A DNA stretch of 64,000 nucleotides from Cerrena zonata (taxonomy: Eukaryota > Basidiomycota > Agaricomycetes > Polyporales > Cerrenaceae). Below are positions 1-9,098 of this stretch, piece by piece. The notes under the pieces were generated by a model. That model was given only the letters and a program-made list of their open reading frames with translations, did not search any database and was not told where the DNA came from. The DNA lies in NCBI GenBank assembly GCA_038087015.1, contig JASBNA010000006.1, positions 1,888,744 through 1,952,743 on the forward strand, read 5' to 3'. Position 1 is the stretch's first letter, and each line of letters starts with the position of its first letter. A program made the translations under genes and the position numbers.

Positions 1-149
1 TAGGGGTCATAATCCGAGGGAGCCGATGTGACTATTTTGTTAGTGAGATCGAACGAACAATCGGCCTTGGTATATTCGGACCAGATATGGTACCCTTGAT
101 GGCTGAAAGACTGGGTAGACTATGGTTGGATATGTTGGTGTCCCAGTAG
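1..149 (+). CDS. ATP-grasp-like cargo protein, copy 0 (3' end only)
   Basis: The window opens inside the last exon of a gene. Reading from base 3, the frame gives about 48 residues ending at TAG 147-149, including SRCDYFVSEIERTIGLGIF. This is nearly the same as the C-terminus of the complete gene at 9099-11152. In that family the tail holds an R-x-D...Y-F-V-x-E-I-E pattern that resembles the last metal/ATP-binding strand of ATP-grasp enzymes. The 5' part lies outside the window. It is followed head-to-tail by a VESF gene at 332, the same order as at 9-13 kb. The frame and homology are clear; the ATP-grasp assignment is inference. Confidence 0.75.
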   Translation, partial: GVIIRGSRCDYFVSEIERTIGLGIFGPDMVPLMAERLGRLWLDMLVSQ

Positions 150-205
150 TGTATAAACATTACTTATTGCCCCAGCGCACATAGATTTGGACTATGAGGG
201 TCCCC

Positions 206-228
206 GATCGTGATCATTCTGATCGATC
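206..228. promoter_or_regulatory. GATCG-rich palindromic element upstream of VESF copy 1
   Basis: A cluster of overlapping GATCG/GATC palindromes (CGATCGTGATCATTCTGATC) lies about 105 bases upstream of the start codon at 332. A closely matching block sits at the same distance upstream of VESF copy 2 (11235-11267). Conservation in a non-coding stretch suggests a regulator site or core promoter element. Function is inferred only. Confidence 0.4.
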
Positions 229-331
229 TTCGCTTACGCCCGAAATATGCACATGGCAGTGCCCATTTCAAATACACCCTCAACCACAGTCCGCGCGTAC
301 GCGTCGACGTGCATCACTTGTAACTTTCACG

Positions 332-1992
332 ATGCCTTCCACTAGAGTCACCGCTAAAATGATTGCAGACGCGGAAGCTAAAATACCGCAGTTAGTTGCG
401 AAGAAAGAACAAGCTGAGAGAGGTACTGTGAGGGTCTCGTCATGAAAAAGTCGTCGCTGACGTACTCGGTTGATAGCGTGTCGTCCCAAATTGGAAGCTA
501 TCGCACAAGCATGTGTGGAGAGCTTCTTACGCCCGGATTTGTATAATGCGTACGACTTACACAACTTCGCCTTCCGGGACCATATCTGCACACCCAGGGA
601 ACCGGAAACTATTGCCGACGACTTGAAGTGGATATACACCACCTTGGACCCGAACGATACGAGTCCCGAATGGAAGAAAAAAGGCCTCAGCAAATTGAAA
701 TTATCGAAGGCCGATTTCGAATATGTCGTTGTATACGACGCAGATAACAACTGCCTTGATCCTGAAGGAGATATTGTCGAAGGTGATTTTGTCCCAAAGA
801 CGACGTATGAGGCCATGTTGCCCTTGGTACACGCGAATAACAACGTCGCAATTGTTTACAACTCACTGGAACATGTGGGAATGGAGGTTAGTGATGAAAC
901 ACGACAACGTATCCGGGTATATGGCTGGTATCTGCACCAAGCTATCGACTTCTGTACATTTGCGTGCGATGTTGCACGCCAGGAAGGGATGCTAGTCCCG
1001 ACATTTGTTCCAGTCGACTTGTACGAGTATATGGACCTCTTCTTCCGTGCCAGGACCCATCTCCCCTCTGCCCTTCATCGTATCGGTTATGCCAATCGAT
1101 ATGAGGTACCTTGGCATCCGTCAATTAGTAAGTATTTGCATATGTTCTTCTTTTATACCGTACCTAACAGCTACTAGATTTGGAATCAGAAGAGCAGGTC
1201 AATGGCAACCATCCTCTTGTGAGGTTGATGTCTGAAGACCCTATCCACAATTGCCCCTTCAATGTGGATGAAGCAGACTCTTGGCAGTGGTTCATTGACC
1301 ACCACCAAGAAGATATCAAGGTGATGTATGGCCATATCAAGGCCTACTTGGACCGTTCAGAGGGCATAGCTACTGCCCCTGATGGGGACGACGTGCTGAA
1401 TGATTGCAGAACAAGATTCCAGACACAGCTGGATCCTCCACCCCCGACACGGCAGTCAATCAAGGATCGCTTCGTGGAACAGCAGCTCTCGACCCAGAGA
1501 AAGGTCATGAGTGCGACACGCGCGTTGGAACAAGCTACCAACCGTCTTGCGTCTCTTCAATCGCAGATTGCTGCCAATGAGCTGTCTTCTGCTGCTTCGA
1601 GATCTAATGCACCTCGTCCTCTATCTCGCCGACAACGCTCCTCGGTTGCGCATCCGCCATCTACTGCACCTGCCGCTTCGCCTACACCTCCACCGTCTCC
1701 TGCGCCCCCACCGTCTCCTGCGCCCCCACCATCTCCTGCGCCTCCACCCTCTCCTGCACCTCCACCGTCTCCTGCACCGCCGTCGTCACCGCGCTCGCCG
1801 TCCACTCCCCAACTCCCACAACCAGAGCCGAGTGCTGATACCTCCGCTCAACGTCAAGGTGAGATAAATATCGTCACCCCCGGAGCTGGGCCTTCGCAGT
1901 CCAACCAGGACAGTGCACTTCCACGCACAGAGCATCCACCAGAAGATCTGGACGCTTTAGCGAAGTTGGGTCTTGACAATACGGAGTGGTAA
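332..1992 (+). CDS. VESF-family cargo protein, copy 1 (function unknown)
   Basis: Three exons: 332-422, 477-1127 and 1178-1992, with introns 423-476 and 1128-1177. Splice phases match copy 2 at 11362-12887 exactly, which supports the model and the ATG. The family label comes from a conserved motif near residue 40 (ACVESFLRP, then YDLHNF). Other shared blocks are TTYEAMLPL, HANNNVAIVY, YGWYLHQ, TFVPVDLYEYMD, NRYEVPWHPSI, CPF-V-D and YGHIKAYLDRS. The C-terminal third is a short charged helical segment, a long proline/serine tract (PPPSPA repeats) and a terminal LGLDNTEW tail that all three copies share in some form. I recognise no enzyme motif, signal peptide or clear membrane segment. It follows an ATP-grasp-like gene, as copy 2 does. 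It is probably carried by the mobile region. Confidence 0.8.
1687..1776 (+). repeat. 18-bp coding minisatellite (PPPSPA x5) in VESF copy 1
   Basis: Five near-identical 18-bp units, CCTCCACCGTCTCCTGCG with third-position changes, encode PPPSPA in tandem. Copy 2 has only an irregular P/S-rich tract at this place and copy 3 has a charged tail, so the array expanded in copy 1 alone. Confidence 0.85.
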
Positions 1993-2034
1993 AGGACATA
2001 TCGTACGCGTAGTTTTCATAGCGAATATCGTTTT

Positions 2035-2310
2035 TTGTACTTGATGGTTACATGGGCTTCGAAATTATTATTGCTTCTTCAGAAATATGGGCACATTCTG
2101 ACGAGTGCCCTGGCCAGGAGGTTACCACAAAGGTATACAACGGATACCATGAATGCCCATGGTGGCTGGTTTCAGGCATCTGCCCTATCAAACTCTGGTT
2201 CATTACAGCTGCTATTCATTTACTCACTATGTCAGGTCTCCCAAAGATCATTTACTCACTATGTCAGGTCTCCCAAAGATCATTGACGGGTCTATGTCAT
2301 GTGATATAAT
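2035..2310 (+). pseudogene. Relic of the 5' end of gene C with a 32-bp tandem duplication
   Basis: Downstream of VESF copy 1, at the place where copy 2 is followed by gene C (13136), there is a decayed match to the start of gene C. ATGTCAGGTCTCCCAAAGAT followed by CATTGACG parallels the MPGLPKTIDE start at 13136. The segment is duplicated in tandem as two 32-bp units (2217-2248 and 2249-2280), each with its own ATG. No continuation of the long gene C frame follows, because the iteron array at 2413 comes instead. It looks like the truncated end of a duplicated segment. Confidence 0.5.
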
Positions 2311-2412
2311 CTCGCCATTGTATTTAACTACAAATATCCTACACAGTTAGCTGTTTCAAGAAAGATATTTGCGACATCCACCCAGATATTGACTGTGCAA
2401 CGCTTATGACTC

Positions 2413-2496
2413 TACGAACCTTTTAACGCCCACCACGAACCTTTTAACGCCCACCACGAACCTCTTAACGCCGGTAACGAACCTCTTAACGCTCAC
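2413..2496 (+). repeat. Iteron-like array 1 (four 21-bp units)
   Basis: Four exact-period 21-bp units start at 2413, 2434, 2455 and 2476. Each has the core ACGAACCTYTTAACGC followed by a variable CYCAC or CGGT spacer. Same orientation as array 2 at 6595, opposite to arrays 3 and 4. It lies between the gene C relic and ATP-grasp copy 1 and contains no open gene. Confidence 0.9.
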
Positions 2497-2790
2497 TGTG
2501 GCCGTCACTCTTTCATGGCCATCACTGTTTGATGTAGAAATGACAAGGGGAATGCAAATGGGGTGGAGGTCTTGCATCACAGGTGCCACGGAATGCCCCG
2601 TACATGGTATCCTGCTCGCACAGTATCTGGAATGGTCTGTACCCAAAATGAGAACTATACGTCCAAATATGGAGCTGCTTGTCCTCCTTTTCACGTGATA
2701 CCGTACATATAATAGGAAAGGGTACTCATAGCGGCCCCAGCAGCTGCCCACCATTTGCCTCCACAGCAAAGTCATAACAGAATCACAACG

Positions 2791-4408
2791 ATGTCTCACA
2801 CTCAACAATCCCGCCCCTCTGTGCCCCAACGCACTCTCAGGAAAATCGACTACTTTAACCAACTGTTAGAGAGGGTACGCTGCAAGCTTACGATGTAAAT
2901 ATATGTGTCAACTCAAGCGAGGGATAGGTCCACGATTCAGATGCCTCCAAATCGCACCAGGAGTCTACGAGTGCTGGTAATGTGAGTATCATGACTGTTT
3001 ATGCTCCGCACTCCCACTCATATTTGCGCAATAATCAAGGGGGGAAAACGAGTTTGCTTTATCCCTGACCCCAACCTGAGAAGCGACGTAGTCCACATGC
3101 AGGACAATGTGTTCTTCACGGACGCTCTTATTACTGCAGATGAGCTGACTATCATATTCCCCGCGGGTGGACATTTTTCAGTCATTGCTGATAATTTGGA
3201 GGGTGACACGAACCTGAAGAGAGTTCGAATCGACAAATGGGTCAGTGACTGTCTCTGTTTTCACGATGTGGCTGAACATGCACATGTAGCTTCTGTTGAT
3301 GGTGGACGTGCGCCGAATGTATAGTGAGTATTTCAATATCCGAGTCGTCCGATGGGAGACCTTCTTCTCCTGGTTGATGGGGGGTGATATTACACACCCT
3401 GAAACGGGTCCCTGTCGAGGGGCGGACCTTGTACTAGGGGGGATTGACTATACGACCGAATATATGTACGTGATGCCTCACTTTTCACACACTGTAATAT
3501 CAATGACAGGTATTTCTATCGAAGCAACACCGTCAACGGTATTACGAGAGAGAATTATCAACGATTCGATGAAAGGATGGACATATTCGCCTCCCATATG
3601 AGGATATGGCCCCCTATTGCCCCTTCGAGGGAGGGGGCAATCAAGAATCATCGTATTCAGATGTTGGACTACATTTCAACATACATCACTCGTACCCCCC
3701 GCCCAGAGAGCATGTTATGGGATGGACAGCATGTCCCGCATGGAAAAGTTCTCAAACGTACTCACAGTGCATTTGGGAACCATGTGTTCCTCCCGACCGC
3801 CCCACCTCCATCGGTTCAGCAGCTCCAGGGACTATGCGATTTACCAGGAAGGCAGTGGATTGTCCAGGATTGGGTACCTACCCTGCGCCAGCTGGGCGAA
3901 TACAAGGTGTACTTCGTCGAGGGGGAGATAGTATGGGTCTCTGTAGCCCGTTTCAACGAGAACACAAGCGGTTGGTATGCCATGGACACCAATAATGAGA
4001 CGAGGAGGCTTCATGAAGTAGCGTATGTTTATCGTTCATCATTTCTCAACCATCGACAGTTCATAATGTCATCACAGGGCAATGCTTCGGGCGGGACCCA
4101 TTTTACACGACTACCTATTCCCACCGGAGCCTCCACAGGGCATATCGCATTTGAGTGACTTAATCATGTTCTCAAAGCGTACCTTTGAGGGTCTTACTTC
4201 ACGCGAGCGTGGTTATTACGGGGACTCACTCTTATTACAATGGTGCCGTATGGATGTTGGAATCATGACGTCAGGTGACGCATGTTGGTATTTCGTCAAC
4301 GAGGTGGAGACAAATATGGGTCTCGGACTATTTGGTGAGGGGTGTCACAGGGCAGTCATGAACGGTCTCGCAGGACTTTGGCACACCTTGTTGTATTCTC
4401 CTGCGTAA
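2791..4408 (+). CDS. ATP-grasp-like cargo protein, copy 1
   Basis: A multi-exon gene with ATG at 2791 (exon 1 ends 2874). Later exons carry FIPDPNLRSDVV, a D-YTTEYM block, IWPPI, LWDGQHVPHGKVLKR, LPGRQWIVQDWVPTLRQL, EYKVYFVEGEIVWV and a last exon with CRMDVGIM and WYFVNEVETNMGLGLFG. The ordered set (a lysine in GKVLKR, a hinge-like IVQDW, a strand resembling E-x-K-V-Y-F-V, then R-x-D and N-E-x-E) follows the layout of ATP-grasp ligases and resembles cell-cycle protein D123. The terminal N-E pair fits metal-coordinating residues. It is clearly homologous to 9099-11152, with shared intron positions such as TEY/(I,M). The N-terminal 50 residues differ between copies. Internal splice sites near 2930-3060 are uncertain, and the substrate is unknown. 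Confidence 0.7.
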
Positions 4409-4815
4409 TATGCTTTTCCTCTGCGTACAATTGTTATCATGGACACAATCTGGAATGTATTAGGTATCGATGCGTCAAATACTATTTTTCGAATGTTCTG
4501 CACACGTCCAGATGGTATGCGACATTGGTATAATCTGAATACGTATACAACGTCCACAATTCTTTACTCTTCCGTGATAAACCATGCATTTTATGGCGTA
4601 CATGGGAGGCACACATAGGAAGCTCTCACTGAGTTCATTTTTCTTCCTTGTGCTGCTAGCAGTGGTTTGTCTAATTTTCTCTAGACATTAATAGAAGTAA
4701 CAACATCTTCCCTACATCGGGAAACCTTCATCTAAGTACACGACTGCATCCCATAAATGTTCGTTTTTACACCCGAAAAGTGAATTTCTTGTTATCCAAC
4801 GAATTTAGACACCAT
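4409..4815. other. Gap between convergent genes
   Basis: AT-rich intergenic DNA between the 3' ends of ATP-grasp copy 1 (+) and the minus-strand gene at 4816-6120. No credible frame, repeat or structured element was seen. Confidence 0.6.
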
Positions 4816-6120
4816 CTAATCAAACATGTCCTCAAACTTCATCATACGCATCGACTTGGAATTAATCCTTTCCTCTTTCCCAATATCATCCACTCCATCA
4901 GCCTCGTAGCCTACCTTGCGCTTAAAGCGTACCACAATGTCATCGGGTATCTCTACACCCGGCTCGATGGTATCCTATCGACGAACGATGTTAGATGAAT
5001 ACACTTTATTTTATGGAATAGAGGAAATTACCGTTTCAACGATACGGTCAATGATGCAGATCGAACGAAGTTTTGCAAGTAAGGCATATGACTTATGGGG
5101 TTTGGCGGGAACGTACTTTCCCCATGCGCCAAAGGTAGCTTCAACTTCTACCAATTGTCCGCAACTAATTTCAGATGGTTTGATGCGAGTATAGGAGCTA
5201 CAAAAACAATCGGGTCAATACGGATTTTGTAGATGATATGCTGGAAGGACATGCAAGCTATCTCCATCATGGTATCTCTCAAAGTACTCGACTTCGTTAT
5301 CAGTGGTATGAGTTCCTTCCAGATATATGTCATCAAGAAAATCCTCTAATATACCTTCAGGATCAACATGAGAAGAGAAGGGGACTGTATCCACTTGGCG
5401 GGTATCCTCTGTCCTACTAAAGTACGGGTTGGTAAATGTGATCATGTCATGTGCCCTATGCGATACAGATTGAATGCCCAAAATGCGCCCATGATCACAA
5501 CCTTTGTCAAAGTGATTGCAGATGTGTTGGATTGCGGTGTGGAAACGGTCAAACTCTTCTGACCCTAGACCGCTGAGTGTAATACTCTGAGAGCTTTGAA
5601 TTAGGTCTCTTCTATGTAGTCTAAAACGTGAAATTTGGGTCACATACACATTCTAGGAGTAACTAACGAACTTAGATTTGTCTCGGATGGGAGGTAATTT
5701 GGCGACCGTCACATATCCTTGGCACCGAAGGACCACTTGCTCCATATCCTTACGGCTAGGATCCATGTCAGGAGTAACGTAGACTAGGTCTAGGTACTTC
5801 TTTGTACCGCACGCGGTAGCTTGGACAGTAACACGACCGTCATTAACCTAGTCAACAACTTAAGAGATATGGACATAATTATGAATGTGATAGTTACACA
5901 CGTCAATCATTTCGGTAAGTTGTTTCACTGTGGCGGTAAGATCATCGTTGGTCTTCTGTATAAGAGCGTCCAAGTGAAGTTCTGCCCTCTGGTAGTCAAT
6001 CACGGGGGACTTTTAGTTGATGTAGAGTCGCTTACTGTACTTTTCAGCATGAGAATAGAGAGTCTTGCGTATAGGATCCAAAGTGAATATAGCAGATCGG
6101 AGAGGGTTGGTGGGATCCAT
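4816..6120 (-). CDS. Unrecognised spliced cargo gene (IKPSEISCGQLVEVEATF block)
   Basis: This minus-strand gene was assembled from several exons. A plausible start is ATG at 6120 (MDPTNPLRSAIFTLD), though upstream exons may be missing. Middle exons give VNDGRVTVQATACGTK and a segment around 5250-5580 with FDRFHTAIQHICNHFDKG and EDFLDDIYLEGTHTTDNEVEYFERY. The next exon gives YTRIKPSEISCGQLVEVEA and YALLAKLRSICIIDRIVE. After an intron with a clean GT-AG, the last exon ends FEDMFD at a TAG complementary to 4816-4818. The 'LVEVEATF...LRSICIIDR' layout recalls uncharacterised proteins common near transposons in mushroom genomes; that is from memory and not checked. No catalytic motif is visible. 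Splicing is tentative around 5640-5700 and 5950. Confidence 0.55.
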
Positions 6121-6594
6121 GGGCGTGGCAGGACAAGTGGTGAGCAGGGATGATATCCAGTAGGCAGGTCGAGTGAATTCTACTGATAACGCGCCACCCC
6201 TTTCACAGATATTGGTTGGTAAGCCTCATTTAGTATGTGATGTGGCATCCAGACGTGCGATGATGTCCACATGGCGAGACATAGGCTGTACCATTTGCAG
6301 CGAGTGATTATTATCGCGAGTAGTGGTGATGCACTAGTGCCCATTCAAGGAAATGTGTCATCCGAGGATACGTGTTTTGTACCATTTATTGTGATGGCTA
6401 GTGATGGTCTCGGAGACTATCTCAAGATTCTTGTTGGTGCATATGATATATTTCACTGGGAAGTACGTAAGAACGTCGTACGCAATTTCGCAGTATAATT
6501 TAGATCTATAATGGTATGGCCCCTCATTAACGCACAATGGGTGAGACTGATAGTCATATATCGCGTGCATAGCTACAAACCTGACGATGCACAG
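6121..6594. other. Gap upstream of the minus-strand gene at 6120
   Basis: Short frames on both strands here have no splice-compatible partners or recognisable motifs. The interval probably holds the promoter of the 4816-6120 gene and ends at iteron array 2. Confidence 0.4.
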
Positions 6595-6699
6595 TACGAA
6601 CCTTTAAACGCTCACTACGAACCTTTAAACGCTCACTACGAACCTTTAAACGCCCCATACGAACCTTTAAACGCCCACCGCGAACCTTTAAACGCTGGT
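6595..6699 (+). repeat. Iteron-like array 2 (five 21-bp units)
   Basis: Five units of exactly 21 bp start at 6595, 6616, 6637, 6658 and 6679, each with the core CGAACCTTTAAACGC. The core is invariant across all five; only the flanking six bases vary (CTCAC, CCCCA, CCCAC, CTGGT). It lies about 210 bp beyond the stop of the JmjC-like gene and upstream of the 4816-6120 gene. Confidence 0.95.
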
Positions 6700-6906
6700 A
6701 CACAATGTAAATCTCAACTCTCCATTGATTGGGTCTACAATAAAATGGACGATGCAAGCTGAGATGTTACGATTGTTATCCGGTGTATACCAATAGTCTT
6801 TAATCACGGCGCATATTATACTAATTGGGATATTTTCATCTCGGTGCGTATTGAAGGTTGAGAAAACGGACCAATATAATGATATACAATACTAAACTAC
6901 ATAAAG

Positions 6907-8944
6907 CTACTTGAAATCCGCAATATTCATGTATACATTACTGGGTGCGTTTACAAGATGATGAGTTTTGTCCAAAACTGTCCGAAGATGCTTAGAAATC
7001 TGCTCCCATGTAGATCCGGGGCTAATCTCCCGTGATTTTACAAGGCCGCGGTACAACAACTCACGGGCACTGTTGAGCAGATTGCGCAAGTGCCCATCCA
7101 TCTCAGGCTCGAGATAGGCCTCATCCACGCCCTGAAATACCTTCAGCTTGTAAAACTCGGGGTGTCCGAGTATAGCACCAAATGCACATATGGTGTCAAA
7201 CGGAACAATGTCTTACACGTTCTTTAGTATAAATGACTATATGTGTAAATACGATAGCTCACCTTCGTATATATATGGTAACGCAAGTACCATCCGTGCC
7301 ATCATCTCGATATACGCAGGATGGTGGTTATTCGTTTTCTTCTCCGTCTTGGTTTTGTCCAGACGCATCGCTAATTCTGTGGCCGCCATAGTGTCGTAAC
7401 AGTAGAAGTGGCCACCAATCACTACTGATGCCAGGGGAGTGAAGACCGCATGTATGATCCCCGGAGGCATTATGCTACAATAGGATGAGTAGTGTTGATG
7501 GCGATTCATCGAACCGTACTTACATAGTGGTCCCAGTTGTGACCATTACATATTCCTGTCGCATCGCAAACATGGCTGCCTCATCATCAAAGATCGTATT
7601 GTCCAGCTTCCTCCTTCGTTCCATATCCATTATACCTTCTATGTTCGTCGTACATGCCCACACTTTTAGGCCAGACAAAGCCTGTATCCACGTGTTAAGG
7701 CCATTGGAATCCCTGTGGTGGGGTGAAAAAGAAGCTGCGTGGGCAGCAAGACTCCATGTCTTACACCGAACTGCATCCTGAGACAATGGGATCCTGCGAT
7801 CCTCGTGCTCAGGGTTCGATGTAATCCAGCATGCGGCGGCATGTACATCATCTGAGATTGCCCTGATGACGGGTGTTAATAGATATTATTTACAAAAGGT
7901 AAAAGTACTTACTGGATAAACATTGGCGCACCAGCAGAGAGGACCGTGGATGAATCCAACCAGTTCCCGCAGAATTTAGGGTTTTTGCGGCATTTTATGA
8001 ACTCCCTAACCGTGAGGTTCACATACGTGCCTTCCCTCCTGGGATTATCGTAGGCGTGAATTACAATGGGCGGGATTGTACTTTGACCTGCCATCCTAAG
8101 AGTTAGTTTCTGGGTTTACGATTATTATGCACATATTTACCGTGACGATCACTAGCAACACTTGTATCTTTTTTTTGGTAGGTGAGTTCATGTTTCAGGT
8201 GCACGTCTGTTTGACTTACTCAATTCTTTTTCCTTGCCCTTTGTCCTCGCCCTTCTTCCCTTCTGATTGGATTTCCGCGATGACACCTCTTCCTTTCGGA
8301 TAGTGTTGTTGTAATCGGCCAGCTCTTCTACATCGGGTATCAAGCATATACTTCAGCTGACCATCATTTAGAATATCATATATCATACCTTGTACTGTTA
8401 TAATCTTGTTGAGGTCGGTACGTAACCCCTTAAAACCTGACTCTGTTAGCTCTATTTCGGACGTCATCGGCGTATTGAATAGAGCAACCGGTCGGCCTTG
8501 GGAGAGCATCAGTCGAATCCATTTATTTAGCGAGGCGTTCTGCTCGGATGTGATGGTTTTGTTCTCTAGGTCGACTATGGCAAACATACGACCATCCTTG
8601 GGCGACAGGAGCGCGTCAGTTGTGTTTGCCAGCTTCCGGATGCCATTAGTGCTGATAGACTAAATTGCAGTTCCAGTAAATGTCAGTTACAATGTAGTAA
8701 ACAGCTTACATCCTCTGTAGTGGGCAAGAAGGGCAGTGTAGTACGAACACCGCCAGACCACATCACGTCCCCGGCTGTTTCGGGGATATCCCCCTGCGTC
8801 AGTGCCAAATCGTAAATGTCGCAGCTGGCATATGGCCACGCCGGATGTACGGAACTATAATCACTAAAAGATATTCAATTTCATTGAGTACTGCTATGGA
8901 AAATGTGACGTCACGTACGTAGATGATGAGCTCGCAACAGACAT
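6907..8944 (-). CDS. JmjC-like Fe(II)/2-oxoglutarate oxygenase-type cargo protein
   Basis: A minus-strand gene of several exons whose junctions join in frame. ATG at 8944 (MSVASSSST) splices over intron 8864-8918 to DYSSVHPAWP and on through DVMWSGGVRTTLPFLP. A basic linker (around KSNQKGRRARTKGKEKEL) precedes QSTIPPIVIHAYDN. The core block has SLAAHAASFSPHHRDSNGL then TWIQALSGLKVWAC, and after an intron MPPGIIHAVFTPLASVV then GGHFYCYDTM. The H-R-D pair and the distal H in IHAVFTP fit the 2-His-1-carboxylate iron site of JmjC cupins, and the lysine in SGLKVW fits the usual G-K-K-x-W strand. It ends NVYMNIADFK at 6907. It is divergent from ATP-grasp copy 2, with a 154-bp shared promoter. The substrate is unknown; candidates are chromatin, RNA or small molecules. 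The JmjC call is inference from motifs. Confidence 0.7.
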
Positions 8945-9098
8945 GATAAGGAAGCACTGTTTGGAAGAAGTAGAACACGCGTTTTTGACTTTGAGGACGC
9001 GTAATTATATTAATCACGTGTCAGTGGATGCCACAGGGTTAGGGTAATGTACACGACTTGCATCAAATACTGCAACCTTCTTTTCGTATACAGAAAAT
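8945..9098. promoter_or_regulatory. Divergent promoter of the JmjC-like and ATP-grasp-like genes
   Basis: Only 154 bp separate the two start codons (8944 minus, 9099 plus). The interval includes CACGTG at 9015-9020, and a full TGACGTCA palindrome lies just inside intron 1 of the JmjC-like gene (8906-8913). The arrangement suggests co-expression of the two cargo genes. Confidence 0.5.

Noticed and set aside
2413..2496. The arrays as a CRISPR
   Set aside because: Spacers are only about 6 bp and vary little; the host is eukaryotic; the arrays have a strict 21-bp period.
5821..6153. A 110-codon plus-strand frame
   Set aside because: Opposite the minus-strand spliced gene at 4816-6120; no independent support.
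7485..7781. A 98-codon plus-strand frame
   Set aside because: Opposite the exon of the JmjC-like gene that carries the HHRD motif; antisense shadow.
8906..8913. TGACGTCA as a specific CRE-type control site
   Set aside because: Single occurrence within an intron; mentioned only as part of the divergent promoter, with no second copy near the other element genes strong enough to make a case.
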